A stretch of DNA of 42,324 nucleotides, from contig NZ_QWKY01000025.1 in NCBI RefSeq assembly GCF_003574035.1, positions 1 through 42,324 of the forward strand, in the 5' to 3' direction. Shown in pieces: positions 1 through 6,452 of this stretch. The stretch's first letter is position 1. Every line of letters starts with the position of its first letter. The translations under genes were made by a program, and so were the position numbers. The notes below the pieces were generated by a model. That model did no database searches. It had not been told where the DNA came from and was given only the letters and a program-made list of their open reading frames with translations. Source of the stretch: Meiothermus hypogaeus (GTDB lineage: Bacteria; Deinococcota; Deinococci; Deinococcales; Thermaceae).

Positions 1-144
1 GGTTTCGGGGTAGGGGCGGTAGTTGTTGATGCCAATCACCAGGGCATAGGTTTCGGGTTTGGGCATGGGTTGGGCTAAACCCATCCAGCACCCCACGCCC
101 AGCCCTACAAGGCAGGGAATTGGCCAGCCCCCAATGCGCCCCAT
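1..144 (-). CDS. caspase-like (peptidase C14 fold) secreted protein, N-terminal part only
   Basis: Only the first 48 codons lie in the window; the rest runs off the left edge. From the ATG at 144 the peptide begins with a hydrophobic stretch rich in Gly, Leu, Val and Cys, ending near an Ala-Gln that looks like a signal-peptidase region. It then reads YALVIGINNYRPYPET. The YALVIGINNY pattern is the typical first beta strand of caspase/metacaspase domains (p20 subunit). The catalytic His and Cys would lie outside the window, so activity cannot be judged. An in-frame GTG at 153 is an alternative start. The gene diverges from the CHASE2 gene across 271 bp in which I see no firm promoter. Family call: moderate confidence. 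Secretion: inference. Confidence 0.6.
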   Translation of the reverse strand, partial: MGRIGGWPIPCLVGLGVGCWMGLAQPMPKPETYALVIGINNYRPYPET

Positions 145-415
145 GCAAAGCACCGCCAGAGTAAGTTGCCACCCTTCATTCTCCAATGTTAGATGGAGAT
201 GAAAGCAAGCTAAGCAATGCAGGAGACGGCGTTAACCCAGCGAAAAAGGTGGATTTGTAGTATATCACGGTACAAACCCTTTTTTCATCGGCTTTTTATT
301 GTCCTGAAGGACACAACGCCTAGTGCAATTGGCCCCAATCTCTACTAGATGTTGCGTTTTGGAGTTATGACCAGCCCTATGCCGCAAGATTGGAGTTTCC
401 TGTATCCGCGCCGCG

Positions 416-1756
416 ATGGGGGTTTGTGGGGTGGATAAGCCGAGCCCTACCCCTTCTCGGCGACGGGGGCTATCACCCCATGTTCGCAAAGCCCTCTGGC
501 GCACCGGACTGGTGGTGCTGGTGATGGTGGTCTCGTCGTATATCTTGAGCAACAACCTGCTGGGACCTTTTGGCGCCTTTATCAAGGGGCCGCAAGGGGC
601 TTCGCTGGACCGTCTGACCCGGGTGGTGCACCGCTGGGGTTCGCCGGTTCCCATTCGGGACTTTCCGCTGGTGGTGTTGGTGGAGCTCGAGCAGCAAAGT
701 ATCGGCCAGCTCAGCCCGGACAGCTATGTGTTCAACCGGGGCCAACTGGCCCGCCTGACCCAAAAAATTCTGACCTACACGCCCAAAGGCATCTTCCTGG
801 ACTTCGACCTGCGCCACCCCAGCAACGAAGGGGGGGTGCTGTCGGCGGGAGACCGGGAGTTGCTGGCGTTGTTGAAGCAAATCCAAACCCCCTTACTGCT
901 GCCCGACACCGAGGTATTGGGTCAACCGCTGGGCCGCCTCAACCCCAACCTCCACGCCGTACAAGCACAGGTTTTCTACGATAGCGACGGGCAAACCCGA
1001 AAAATCCCCCGGCCCCAATCCGGCCAGCCGGTAGCGGCTTCGCTGGGGCTATATTGCCTGGGGCTGGGTATAGATTTACAGGACGGCAAGCGCTGCCAGC
1101 AGGCGGTGGCCTCGGGCAGCCCAAAAGCCGACGGTAAGCGCATCATTTATCGCGAAATACGGCGCTTCAGAGCCCATACCCAAGGCCGCCAGCTCTGGCC
1201 CAACCTGGTGGTGATAGAAGGGCTGGATTTTTTGAACGATGGGCTGGTGCAGTCCGAGGAAACCCAGGGGGCTTTGTTTCTGGTAGGGCGCACCTACCCC
1301 AAGGCCGATGACGTCCACTTCAGCGCCATCGGGCCGGTACAGGGCATTGATATTCATGTGAATGCCCTCCTGACCCTGGCCACCTATCGCAGTTTTTCCG
1401 AAACCCTGGGCTGGGGGCCAGTGCTTCTGTTGGTGCCGCTGGTGGTGTTTCTGGCCCTCTGGCTGACCTATTCCATCACCGATGGCTGGCTCAAGTCCAG
1501 CCGCTTCCAGGGCTTCGTGCAGGCCCTGATCGAGACCGCTATCGCGGCCTGGTTTTTGTTTTTGGCCGGCGTGCTGATTTTGCAGTACACCGGCCATTTT
1601 CTGGACTACCTCTACCCAATTGTGGCCTTCCAGATGGGCGCTTTACTCTTGAAGCTATTTGCCGGAGGGAAAAAAGATGAAAGCAAAACCAGCGATAAAG
1701 GCCAGGAAGTGGCCGATAAACTCAAGGAAATCGTGGAGGGCACAGGGGATGGTTAG
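416..1756 (+). CDS. CHASE2-domain membrane sensor protein without recognisable output domain
   Basis: This 446-residue protein has a basic N-terminus and a first membrane helix at about residues 31-50. A long extracytoplasmic region (about 55-320) carries CHASE2-like features, including LVVLVELEQQSIGQL and a GIFLDFDL strand. Three more hydrophobic helices follow at about 331-352, 372-395 and 400-418, then a charged cytoplasmic tail of about 28 residues. CHASE2 is a predicted extracellular sensory domain usually joined to cyclase, kinase or GGDEF outputs. Here nothing after the helices resembles an enzyme, so signalling would need a partner. Its stop overlaps the next start by 8 bp, suggesting translational coupling, and a caspase-like gene diverges from it. 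The start is the longest-frame ATG; no good Shine-Dalgarno sequence is visible. Confidence 0.8.
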   Translation: MGVCGVDKPSPTPSRRRGLSPHVRKALWRTGLVVLVMVVSSYILSNNLLGPFGAFIKGPQGASLDRLTRVVHRWGSPVPIRDFPLVVLVELEQQSIGQLSPDSYVFNRGQLARLTQKILTYTPKGIFLDFDLRHPSNEGGVLSAGDRELLALLKQIQTPLLLPDTEVLGQPLGRLNPNLHAVQAQVFYDSDGQTRKIPRPQSGQPVAASLGLYCLGLGIDLQDGKRCQQAVASGSPKADGKRIIYREIRRFRAHTQGRQLWPNLVVIEGLDFLNDGLVQSEETQGALFLVGRTYPKADDVHFSAIGPVQGIDIHVNALLTLATYRSFSETLGWGPVLLLVPLVVFLALWLTYSITDGWLKSSRFQGFVQALIETAIAAWFLFLAGVLILQYTGHFLDYLYPIVAFQMGALLLKLFAGGKKDESKTSDKGQEVADKLKEIVEGTGDG

Positions 1757-2531
1757 GGTTTTCCTGGCCCTGGCTTTTTTGGGTTCGCTGGGGCTGGCCG
1801 AGCAGGCCCGCCTCGAGCTGATGGGCAAGGCCAGGCTCGAGCGTCCCGACCAGACCGTACAAACCTACACCCGCAGCGGCGGCCCCGCCCTGGTGCTGAA
1901 CCTGGAAGCCGGCGACCGCCTGTGCATCACCGCGGGCAAGGGACGGCTTTTGTACGGGGTGCGGGCTTTTGCGCTGGAAGCCAGGGGAGCTGCTTGCTTC
2001 GAGGTGGCCCGGCCCAAGTCGTTCTGGCAGAACCTGGTAGCCAGTTGCCAGGACATTGGGGTCTGCAAAAAACAGGCCGAAGTAGCTTTTATCAAAGAAG
2101 CCAAGAGCCGGGGTACGGAGGGGAGCGTACCGGTGTTGTACGTGCCCACCGACTACAGCCTGGAGACCCTTTATCTGGTGGTTGCTGCCGGACAATCCCT
2201 GCGCGTGCTCGACAGCCAGCAAGAACTGGCCCAAATCGAAGTGGGTCGTGAGGGTTTTGCGGTTTCCAGCACTCTGCTCAGGAGGGCTACCCGCATCGAA
2301 GCAGTCAATCGCTCAGGGGTAGTGGTCTATGCCGCTCCGGTGCGCTGGGTGCATTTCGCCAGCGAGGTCACGGTGGAAAACCCCCTCGAGGCCGCCCTGG
2401 CCCTCTGGCTCACCGGCCAGATTGGATACGCCCCTGCCGCCTACAGCTACCTGCTGGCTGCTGGAAGTACCGAGCTAGCCCGCATCCTGGAAGCCCAGAT
2501 GCGCCAGGAGTTCCGGGGCACTTACCGCTGA
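1749..2531 (+). CDS. secreted protein of unknown function, coupled to the CHASE2 gene
   Basis: I chose the ATG at 1749, which overlaps the CHASE2 stop by 8 bp, because the protein then starts with a clear signal peptide (MVRVFLALAFLGSLGLAEQA). The longer frame from 1659 would add 30 basic residues. The 260-residue product is rich in short beta-like segments and has a few Cys residues around 59, 74 and 102-108 that could pair after export. The first half (LNLEAGDRLCITAGKGRLLYG) has the look of a small beta-sandwich of the FecR sort, but I do not recognise a family. Overlap with the sensor and predicted export suggest it works with the extracytoplasmic CHASE2 domain. That role is inference. Confidence 0.7.
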   Translation: MVRVFLALAFLGSLGLAEQARLELMGKARLERPDQTVQTYTRSGGPALVLNLEAGDRLCITAGKGRLLYGVRAFALEARGAACFEVARPKSFWQNLVASCQDIGVCKKQAEVAFIKEAKSRGTEGSVPVLYVPTDYSLETLYLVVAAGQSLRVLDSQQELAQIEVGREGFAVSSTLLRRATRIEAVNRSGVVVYAAPVRWVHFASEVTVENPLEAALALWLTGQIGYAPAAYSYLLAAGSTELARILEAQMRQEFRGTYR

Positions 2532-2689
2532 AGGTCGTTTTGTTCGTCGAGACGCGGCTATGAGCCACGATCGGGAGCCCAACAATCCAGAAGGTGGGCT
2601 ATCGGTATCGTGCTATATCATCGGCGCTGGCTTTAGCTGGAACTTTCTACCTGGTAGTTTCCTATCAGGAAAGATAGGCGCTTCACCTC

Positions 2690-2816
2690 ATACCGGATTC
2701 AAAAAGACAGTTCACAAAACCAAAAAACCCATAGGTTGTCTTTTTGAATCCTAGAGGACTCCCTTCGGTCGGGTTGATTCGTTACCGAATGGTAACGAAT
2801 CAACCGAATCTGGTAT
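2690..2816. repeat. hairpin/TIR intergenic element, copy A (short form)
   Basis: This 127-bp element begins ATACCGGATTC and ends GAATCTGGTAT, a near-matching terminal inverted repeat (10 of 11). Hairpin 1 pairs 2696-2710 with 2736-2750 (arm GATTCAAAAAGACAG, one G-T mismatch). Hairpin 2 pairs 2772-2786 with 2791-2805, a perfect 15-bp stem (arm GGTTGATTCGTTACC) with a 4-nt loop. It lacks the 38-bp internal units found in copies B and C. It fills much of the 400-bp gap between the secreted-protein gene and the antiporter gene; I see no gene in the rest (2532-2689 and 2817-2932). Confidence 0.9.
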
Positions 2817-2932
2817 CATAGCCCAGCGGCCGAAGCACCCCCCCTATGGCGATTGGCAATCAGCCATGTGCTGTGGGCTAAAACCTCCCAACACCCCGGC
2901 AAACCCGCACCGTTTCTGCTACCCTACTCGGC

Positions 2933-3895
2933 ATGGAGTTTGCGCTCAACTTCTTGCTGATTGCGGGGGGGATTGTACTCCTCTACTTTGGGGGCGAAAC
3001 ACTGGTAAAAAATGCGGTGGTGCTGGCCCACAGTTGGGGCATCAGCACCATCGTGGTGGGCCTGACGGTGGTGGCCTTTGGTACCAGCAGCCCCGAGCTG
3101 GCCGCCAGTCTGGCTGCTGCGCTCACGGGCAGTCCGGACATCGCCATCGGCAACGTGGTGGGCTCAAATATCCTGAACGTGCTGCTCATCCTGGGGGTCA
3201 CGGCCCTGGTAGCGCCCATCCGGGCCCAGGCCCAGTTCATCAAGCGCGAGGTGCCCATCATGATCGGGGCGGCTTTGCTGCTGTTTTGGTTTTTGTACTT
3301 CGACCAGCAAGTAAGCCGTCTGGAGGGGCTCTTGTCGGTGGTCTTGCTGGGCCTGTACATCGGGTTCCTGTACCGCAGCAGCGCGGGGGAAAGCGCCGAA
3401 GTGCAGGGCGAGTTCGACCAGGAGTATGGTCGGCCTGTTCAGGCGAGCTGGCAAACCTACGCAGGGGTGGTGTTGGGGCTGGTGCTCCTGGGGGTGGGGG
3501 CCCGCCTGCTGACCATCGGCGCGGTGGAGCTGGCCCGGGCCTTTGGGGTTCCTGAACTTATCATTGGCCTGACCATCGTGGCCCTGGGCACCAGCCTCCC
3601 GGAGGTAGCCGCCTCTATTACCGCCGCCTTGCGTCGCGAGCCGGACATCGCGCTGGGCAACATTGTAGGCTCCAATGTCTTTAACATCCTGGGCATCCTG
3701 GGCATTACGGCCCTGGTACAGCCCGTTGGCCTACCCTGGGAGAGCATCCAGCGCGACCTGTGGGTGATGCTCGGGGCCAGCGTGCTCCTGTGGCCTTTCC
3801 TGGTCACCGGGTTCCGGCTGGGCCGCAGGGAAGGGGGTGTTTTTCTGGGGCTGTACGTGATTTATGTGGCCCTGCTCATCCGAACGGCCACCTAA
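2933..3895 (+). CDS. calcium/sodium antiporter, YrbG-type CaCA family
   Basis: This 320-residue inner-membrane protein has about ten hydrophobic helices in two homologous halves. The first half carries GTSSPELAAS followed by GNVVGSNILN; the second repeats it as GTSLPEVAAS and GNIVGSNVFN. These are the alpha-1 and alpha-2 repeats that form the ion-binding site in Ca2+:cation antiporters, and both acidic Glu residues are present. Length fits the bacterial YrbG group. The likely role is exchange of Ca2+ for Na+ or another cation; the exact ions cannot be read from sequence. A TANNNT hexamer at 2920-2925 lies 7 nt before the ATG, hinting at a leaderless start. Its stop overlaps that of holA, which converges on it, by 3 bp. 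Confidence 0.93.
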   Translation: MEFALNFLLIAGGIVLLYFGGETLVKNAVVLAHSWGISTIVVGLTVVAFGTSSPELAASLAAALTGSPDIAIGNVVGSNILNVLLILGVTALVAPIRAQAQFIKREVPIMIGAALLLFWFLYFDQQVSRLEGLLSVVLLGLYIGFLYRSSAGESAEVQGEFDQEYGRPVQASWQTYAGVVLGLVLLGVGARLLTIGAVELARAFGVPELIIGLTIVALGTSLPEVAASITAALRREPDIALGNIVGSNVFNILGILGITALVQPVGLPWESIQRDLWVMLGASVLLWPFLVTGFRLGRREGGVFLGLYVIYVALLIRTAT

Positions 3896-4830
3896 TGCGC
3901 CGCTGGCTGGTGAATGCGGGCCAATAGGGCCATGGCTCGCTCCAGAGCTAGGCGCATATCCTTGCCGGTTTTGGCAGCTTCCTCGGCCCCCATCAGAGTT
4001 TCCAGGGCCTGGACAACGGCCTCAGCCGTCATCTTTTTAGCAAGGAGGAGGGTTTGCTTGGCCGCGTAGGGGTGCATACCCAGGGCGCTGGCAGCCATGC
4101 CCTCTCCTAGCATGGGGTCGTCCTGTAATAGCGCCCAGGCTCTGGCCACCCGCACATACTGCCAGGAGAGTGCCCCCAGGATGCGCAGGGGATCTTCACC
4201 CCGCTCGAGCAGTTCTCGGGCATACTTGAAGGCCTGGGTGGGCTTGCCTTCTGTGATCGAGCGCACCAGGTCAAAGCCCGATATGGGGGCATCCAGGGCC
4301 GCCAGGGCCTGGACTTTCTCGAGCGTAATGGGGGGCGACACCAGGCAGAGTTTCTTGAGCTCCTGCTCGAGGGCCTCGAGCCCCATAGCGGGGTTTTCGG
4401 CGCTGCCCTTACCCCCCACCAAGCCTGCCAGATACGATGCGATGGCCCCCGGCAGCTTGAGGTCGTAGTGGCGGGCGCGGTTGATGACCCAGTTGGTCAT
4501 CTCCTTGGGGCCGGGGGTGGGGTGGTCGCGCTTTTGGGCTTTGTCGGCATACCATTTGCTGCGGGCCGCCGTAGGCCGGGGGTCGAGCAACAATACCACC
4601 GCATCGGGTGGCACGGCCTCCAGCACCTCCCTGAGGGGCTTCCACTCGGTCTCGCTCAGGTCGCGCAAATCCACCAGGGCCCCGCCCGGCCCAAAAAGCC
4701 CCCCGCTGGCCTCCTGGGCCACCAGGGCGGGTTCGGGGGGCATCATACGGGGGGCCAGACCCTGCAAGCGAGCCTCTTGCAGCAGGGCCTCACGGGCCAG
4801 AAAGCTATCGCCGGTAAAAACCTGAATCAT
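3892..4830 (-). CDS. holA: DNA polymerase III subunit delta
   Basis: This 312-residue protein begins MIQVFTGDSFLAREALLQE, the usual opening of the delta subunit, which places the sliding clamp on DNA as part of the clamp loader. The N-terminal domain resembles the degenerate AAA+ fold, lacking a Walker A motif as expected for delta. The C-terminal half (SGFDLVRSITEGKPTQAFKYARELLERGEDPLRILGALSWQYVRVAR) is the typical helical collar domain. The length is close to that of bacterial HolA. The gene stands alone, convergent with the antiporter gene. No strong ribosome-binding site precedes the ATG. A heptamer tract (4854-4881) lies just upstream. Confidence 0.92.
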   Translation of the reverse strand: MIQVFTGDSFLAREALLQEARLQGLAPRMMPPEPALVAQEASGGLFGPGGALVDLRDLSETEWKPLREVLEAVPPDAVVLLLDPRPTAARSKWYADKAQKRDHPTPGPKEMTNWVINRARHYDLKLPGAIASYLAGLVGGKGSAENPAMGLEALEQELKKLCLVSPPITLEKVQALAALDAPISGFDLVRSITEGKPTQAFKYARELLERGEDPLRILGALSWQYVRVARAWALLQDDPMLGEGMAASALGMHPYAAKQTLLLAKKMTAEAVVQALETLMGAEEAAKTGKDMRLALERAMALLARIHQPAAH

Positions 4831-4853
4831 GCCCAGAGGCAGGATACCAAAAG

Positions 4854-4881
4854 GGGGTCCAGGGGTCAGGGGTCAAGAGCC
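4854..4881. repeat. heptamer-phased tract (4 units)
   Basis: Four consecutive 7-nt units, GGGGTCC AGGGGTC AGGGGTC AAGAGCC, lie in the intergenic region upstream of holA. The two central units are identical and the outer ones degenerate. This is one of at least eleven such tracts in the window. Confidence 0.65.
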
Positions 4882-4978
4882 TCCGACAAAAAGTCCTCAC
4901 CCTGTTGGAACCAACCCGAGGTTTTCTGGGCTCTTTAGCACAACGAAACTAAAGCACGGCCTTTGCTTTCTTACTGTT

Positions 4979-5341
4979 TCAAACCACAGGCTCGAGCGCC
5001 GCCGCTTCAGAAGAAGACTCCACCCGCGCTGGCGGTGTTTCACCTGCTGTTGCGGGTTTATGCCCGTGCTTGTCCGACTTTTCAGCTTCTGGTTTGACCC
5101 CCTGGGTGCTGGCGTATTCCCACCAAAGCTGTAAAAGCTGGGGCTCGAGGTCGGCCACTACCCCCTGTAGCCGGGTTAGCTCGTTGCGGGCCAAGCCGCT
5201 GTTGATGACCACGCTCACGGGCTTCAAGGTGAACTTGGCCCAGGTATCGCCGTCGCGGGTCACAAAAATGTGCGGTTTTTCCTGGGCGCTGCCCGACTTG
5301 ACATAGAAGCGAAAACCACCCCGGCGCATGAGCGTCAACAT
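4979..5341 (-). CDS. DUF4160-family protein with C-terminal extension
   Basis: The 120-residue product opens with the DUF4160 pattern: RRGGFRFYVKSG, then KPHIFVTRDGDTWAKFTLKPVSVV, then a helix NELTRLQGVVADLEPQLLQLWWEY. DUF4160 proteins are usually about 80-95 residues. Here some 35 hydrophilic residues follow, ending rich in Ser, Ala and Glu. In many genomes DUF4160 genes sit beside DUF2442 genes in toxin-antitoxin-like pairs; no DUF2442 partner is seen here. The start is either the ATG at 5341 or the one at 5329. A TAAACT hexamer 6 nt before 5341 favours the first as a leaderless start. Function unknown. Confidence 0.75.
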   Translation of the reverse strand: MLTLMRRGGFRFYVKSGSAQEKPHIFVTRDGDTWAKFTLKPVSVVINSGLARNELTRLQGVVADLEPQLLQLWWEYASTQGVKPEAEKSDKHGHKPATAGETPPARVESSSEAAALEPVV

Positions 5342-5347
5342 GGCTAA

Positions 5348-5353
5348 AGTTTA
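5348..5353 (-). promoter_or_regulatory. candidate -10 element of a leaderless mRNA (DUF4160 gene)
   Basis: On the minus strand TAAACT ends 6 nt before the ATG at 5341, with no Shine-Dalgarno sequence between. This spacing places the transcription start at or next to the start codon, a layout common in Deinococcus-Thermus. No convincing -35 is visible. Confidence 0.4.
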
Positions 5354-5462
5354 GCGGCCCCTGGTCTGGCTTGCGGTGCTTCTGACCATCCTGGGCGTTA
5401 CACAATCCTTGCATAAACCAGCCCACCCTCGTACTGGCTGTTTTCGTATAGATTGAAGCCTG

Positions 5463-6149
5463 GTGGACAACCGCCTGCGGCTTCTGTTGATCGTGGCCCT
5501 GTTGGGCAGCTTCGCGCTATATAGCTGGCGCGGTCTGGGCGAGGTATTCCGGGAGCGCGGGCGCTACACCGATGCGCTGGGGCTCATCCCCGCCGCCACC
5601 CCTCCCCTGCGCTTTGGGGTACCGTCGCTCCAGGAGTTGGCGGTGCGCTACCACCTCGAGCCCGCCCAGGCCACCTGTGCGCTGTGCCACATCGGCCAGG
5701 AAAGTGCCAAACAGCTCAATCCTTTTGGCCGGGACTATCAGGTCATCGTGCGCCGCATGCTGGATGAAACTGTGGCTGCCGACAGCCCCGAAGCCCGCAG
5801 CATCTTTCAGCTCAACGCAGTACAGGTTCGCCAGGCTATCCAGGAAGTCACCCAGGATGGGCTCGACTCCGACGGCGATGGTTTTGATAATGACCTGGAG
5901 CTGCTCTTCGGTTTTTGGCCCGGCGAGGCCCAGTCCAGGCCCAGTCTGAGCCCCCAAACTTTACTGGGCTACCGTGCTCAACTGCGTCAGCTTGCCCAGA
6001 ATGGGCAGCTAGAAGCCCTATTGCGCGGGCAATCCCCCACCGAGGCCACACCCAACTTCTGGGGCTTTAGCAAAAGCCAGCTACCCCTGGTGCGGCCAGA
6101 GCGGCTATGGCTCTACCAAACTGCCCTTATGCCAGACTCAAAAAGATAG
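5463..6149 (+). CDS. membrane-anchored CxxCH protein with calcium-binding-like loop
   Basis: The 228-residue product starts at GTG 5463. An N-terminal hydrophobic anchor covers about residues 6-21. A single covalent haem motif, CALCH (C72, C75, H76), indicates a c-type cytochrome domain, though the fold around it is not typical. At residues 135-146 there is DSDGDGFDNDLE, a DxDxDG loop as in thrombospondin type 3, EF-hand-like or dockerin repeats. The protein is probably extracytoplasmic. The last codons, including the TAG stop at 6147-6149, lie inside the repeat element that begins at 6129, so the C-terminal residues PDSKR are repeat-encoded. The partner and substrate are unknown. No promoter or ribosome-binding site is convincing. 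Confidence 0.75.
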   Translation: MDNRLRLLLIVALLGSFALYSWRGLGEVFRERGRYTDALGLIPAATPPLRFGVPSLQELAVRYHLEPAQATCALCHIGQESAKQLNPFGRDYQVIVRRMLDETVAADSPEARSIFQLNAVQVRQAIQEVTQDGLDSDGDGFDNDLELLFGFWPGEAQSRPSLSPQTLLGYRAQLRQLAQNGQLEALLRGQSPTEATPNFWGFSKSQLPLVRPERLWLYQTALMPDSKR

Positions 6150-6401
6150 TTTTCAAAACCGAAGACCCCAGAGGCTATCTTTTTGAATCCCAGAGCACAC
6201 CCCTCCCGAACGGTCGGCGAAGAAAGCGTCTCCCTTCCAAGGGGCGGTATCGCCCTCCGCTACGCGGATAACTTCCAAGGGGCGGTATCGCCCTCCGCTA
6301 CGCGGATAACTTCCAAGGGGCGGTATCGCCCTCCGCTACGCGGATAACTTCGGTCGGGTTAGTTCGTCACCAAAGGGTGACGAACTAACCGAATCTGGTA
6401 T
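6129..6401. repeat. hairpin/TIR intergenic element, copy B (three 38-bp units)
   Basis: The left end ATGCCAGACTC is degenerate; the right end is GAATCTGGTAT. Hairpin 1 pairs 6135-6149 with 6175-6189 (arm core CAAAAAGATAG). Three identical 38-bp units follow at 6234-6271, 6272-6309 and 6310-6347. Each holds two small hairpins: GGGCG/CGCCC around GTAT and CCGC/GCGG around TAC. Hairpin 2 pairs 6357-6371 with 6376-6390, a perfect 15-bp stem with an AAAG loop. The element fills most of the 303-bp gap between two convergent genes and could end transcription from both sides. Its left end overlaps the CxxCH gene. Confidence 0.93.
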
Positions 6402-6452
6402 TCCCAGCAACCAGCCCCCCATCTCGTAGGGGGCCAACGGAGCGGTGCAGAC

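Noticed and set aside
1659-1748. Extended N-terminus for the secreted protein after the CHASE2 gene
   Set aside because: The added 30 residues are basic and hide the signal peptide; the ATG at 1749 with an 8-bp overlap is the better start.
2560-2754. 64-residue open frame on the plus strand
   Set aside because: It runs through hairpin 1 of repeat element A, lacks a ribosome-binding site and shows no family features.
6234-6347. Three 38-bp direct repeats considered as a CRISPR array
   Set aside because: The units are contiguous with no spacers, are self-complementary within, and lie inside a TIR-bounded element.
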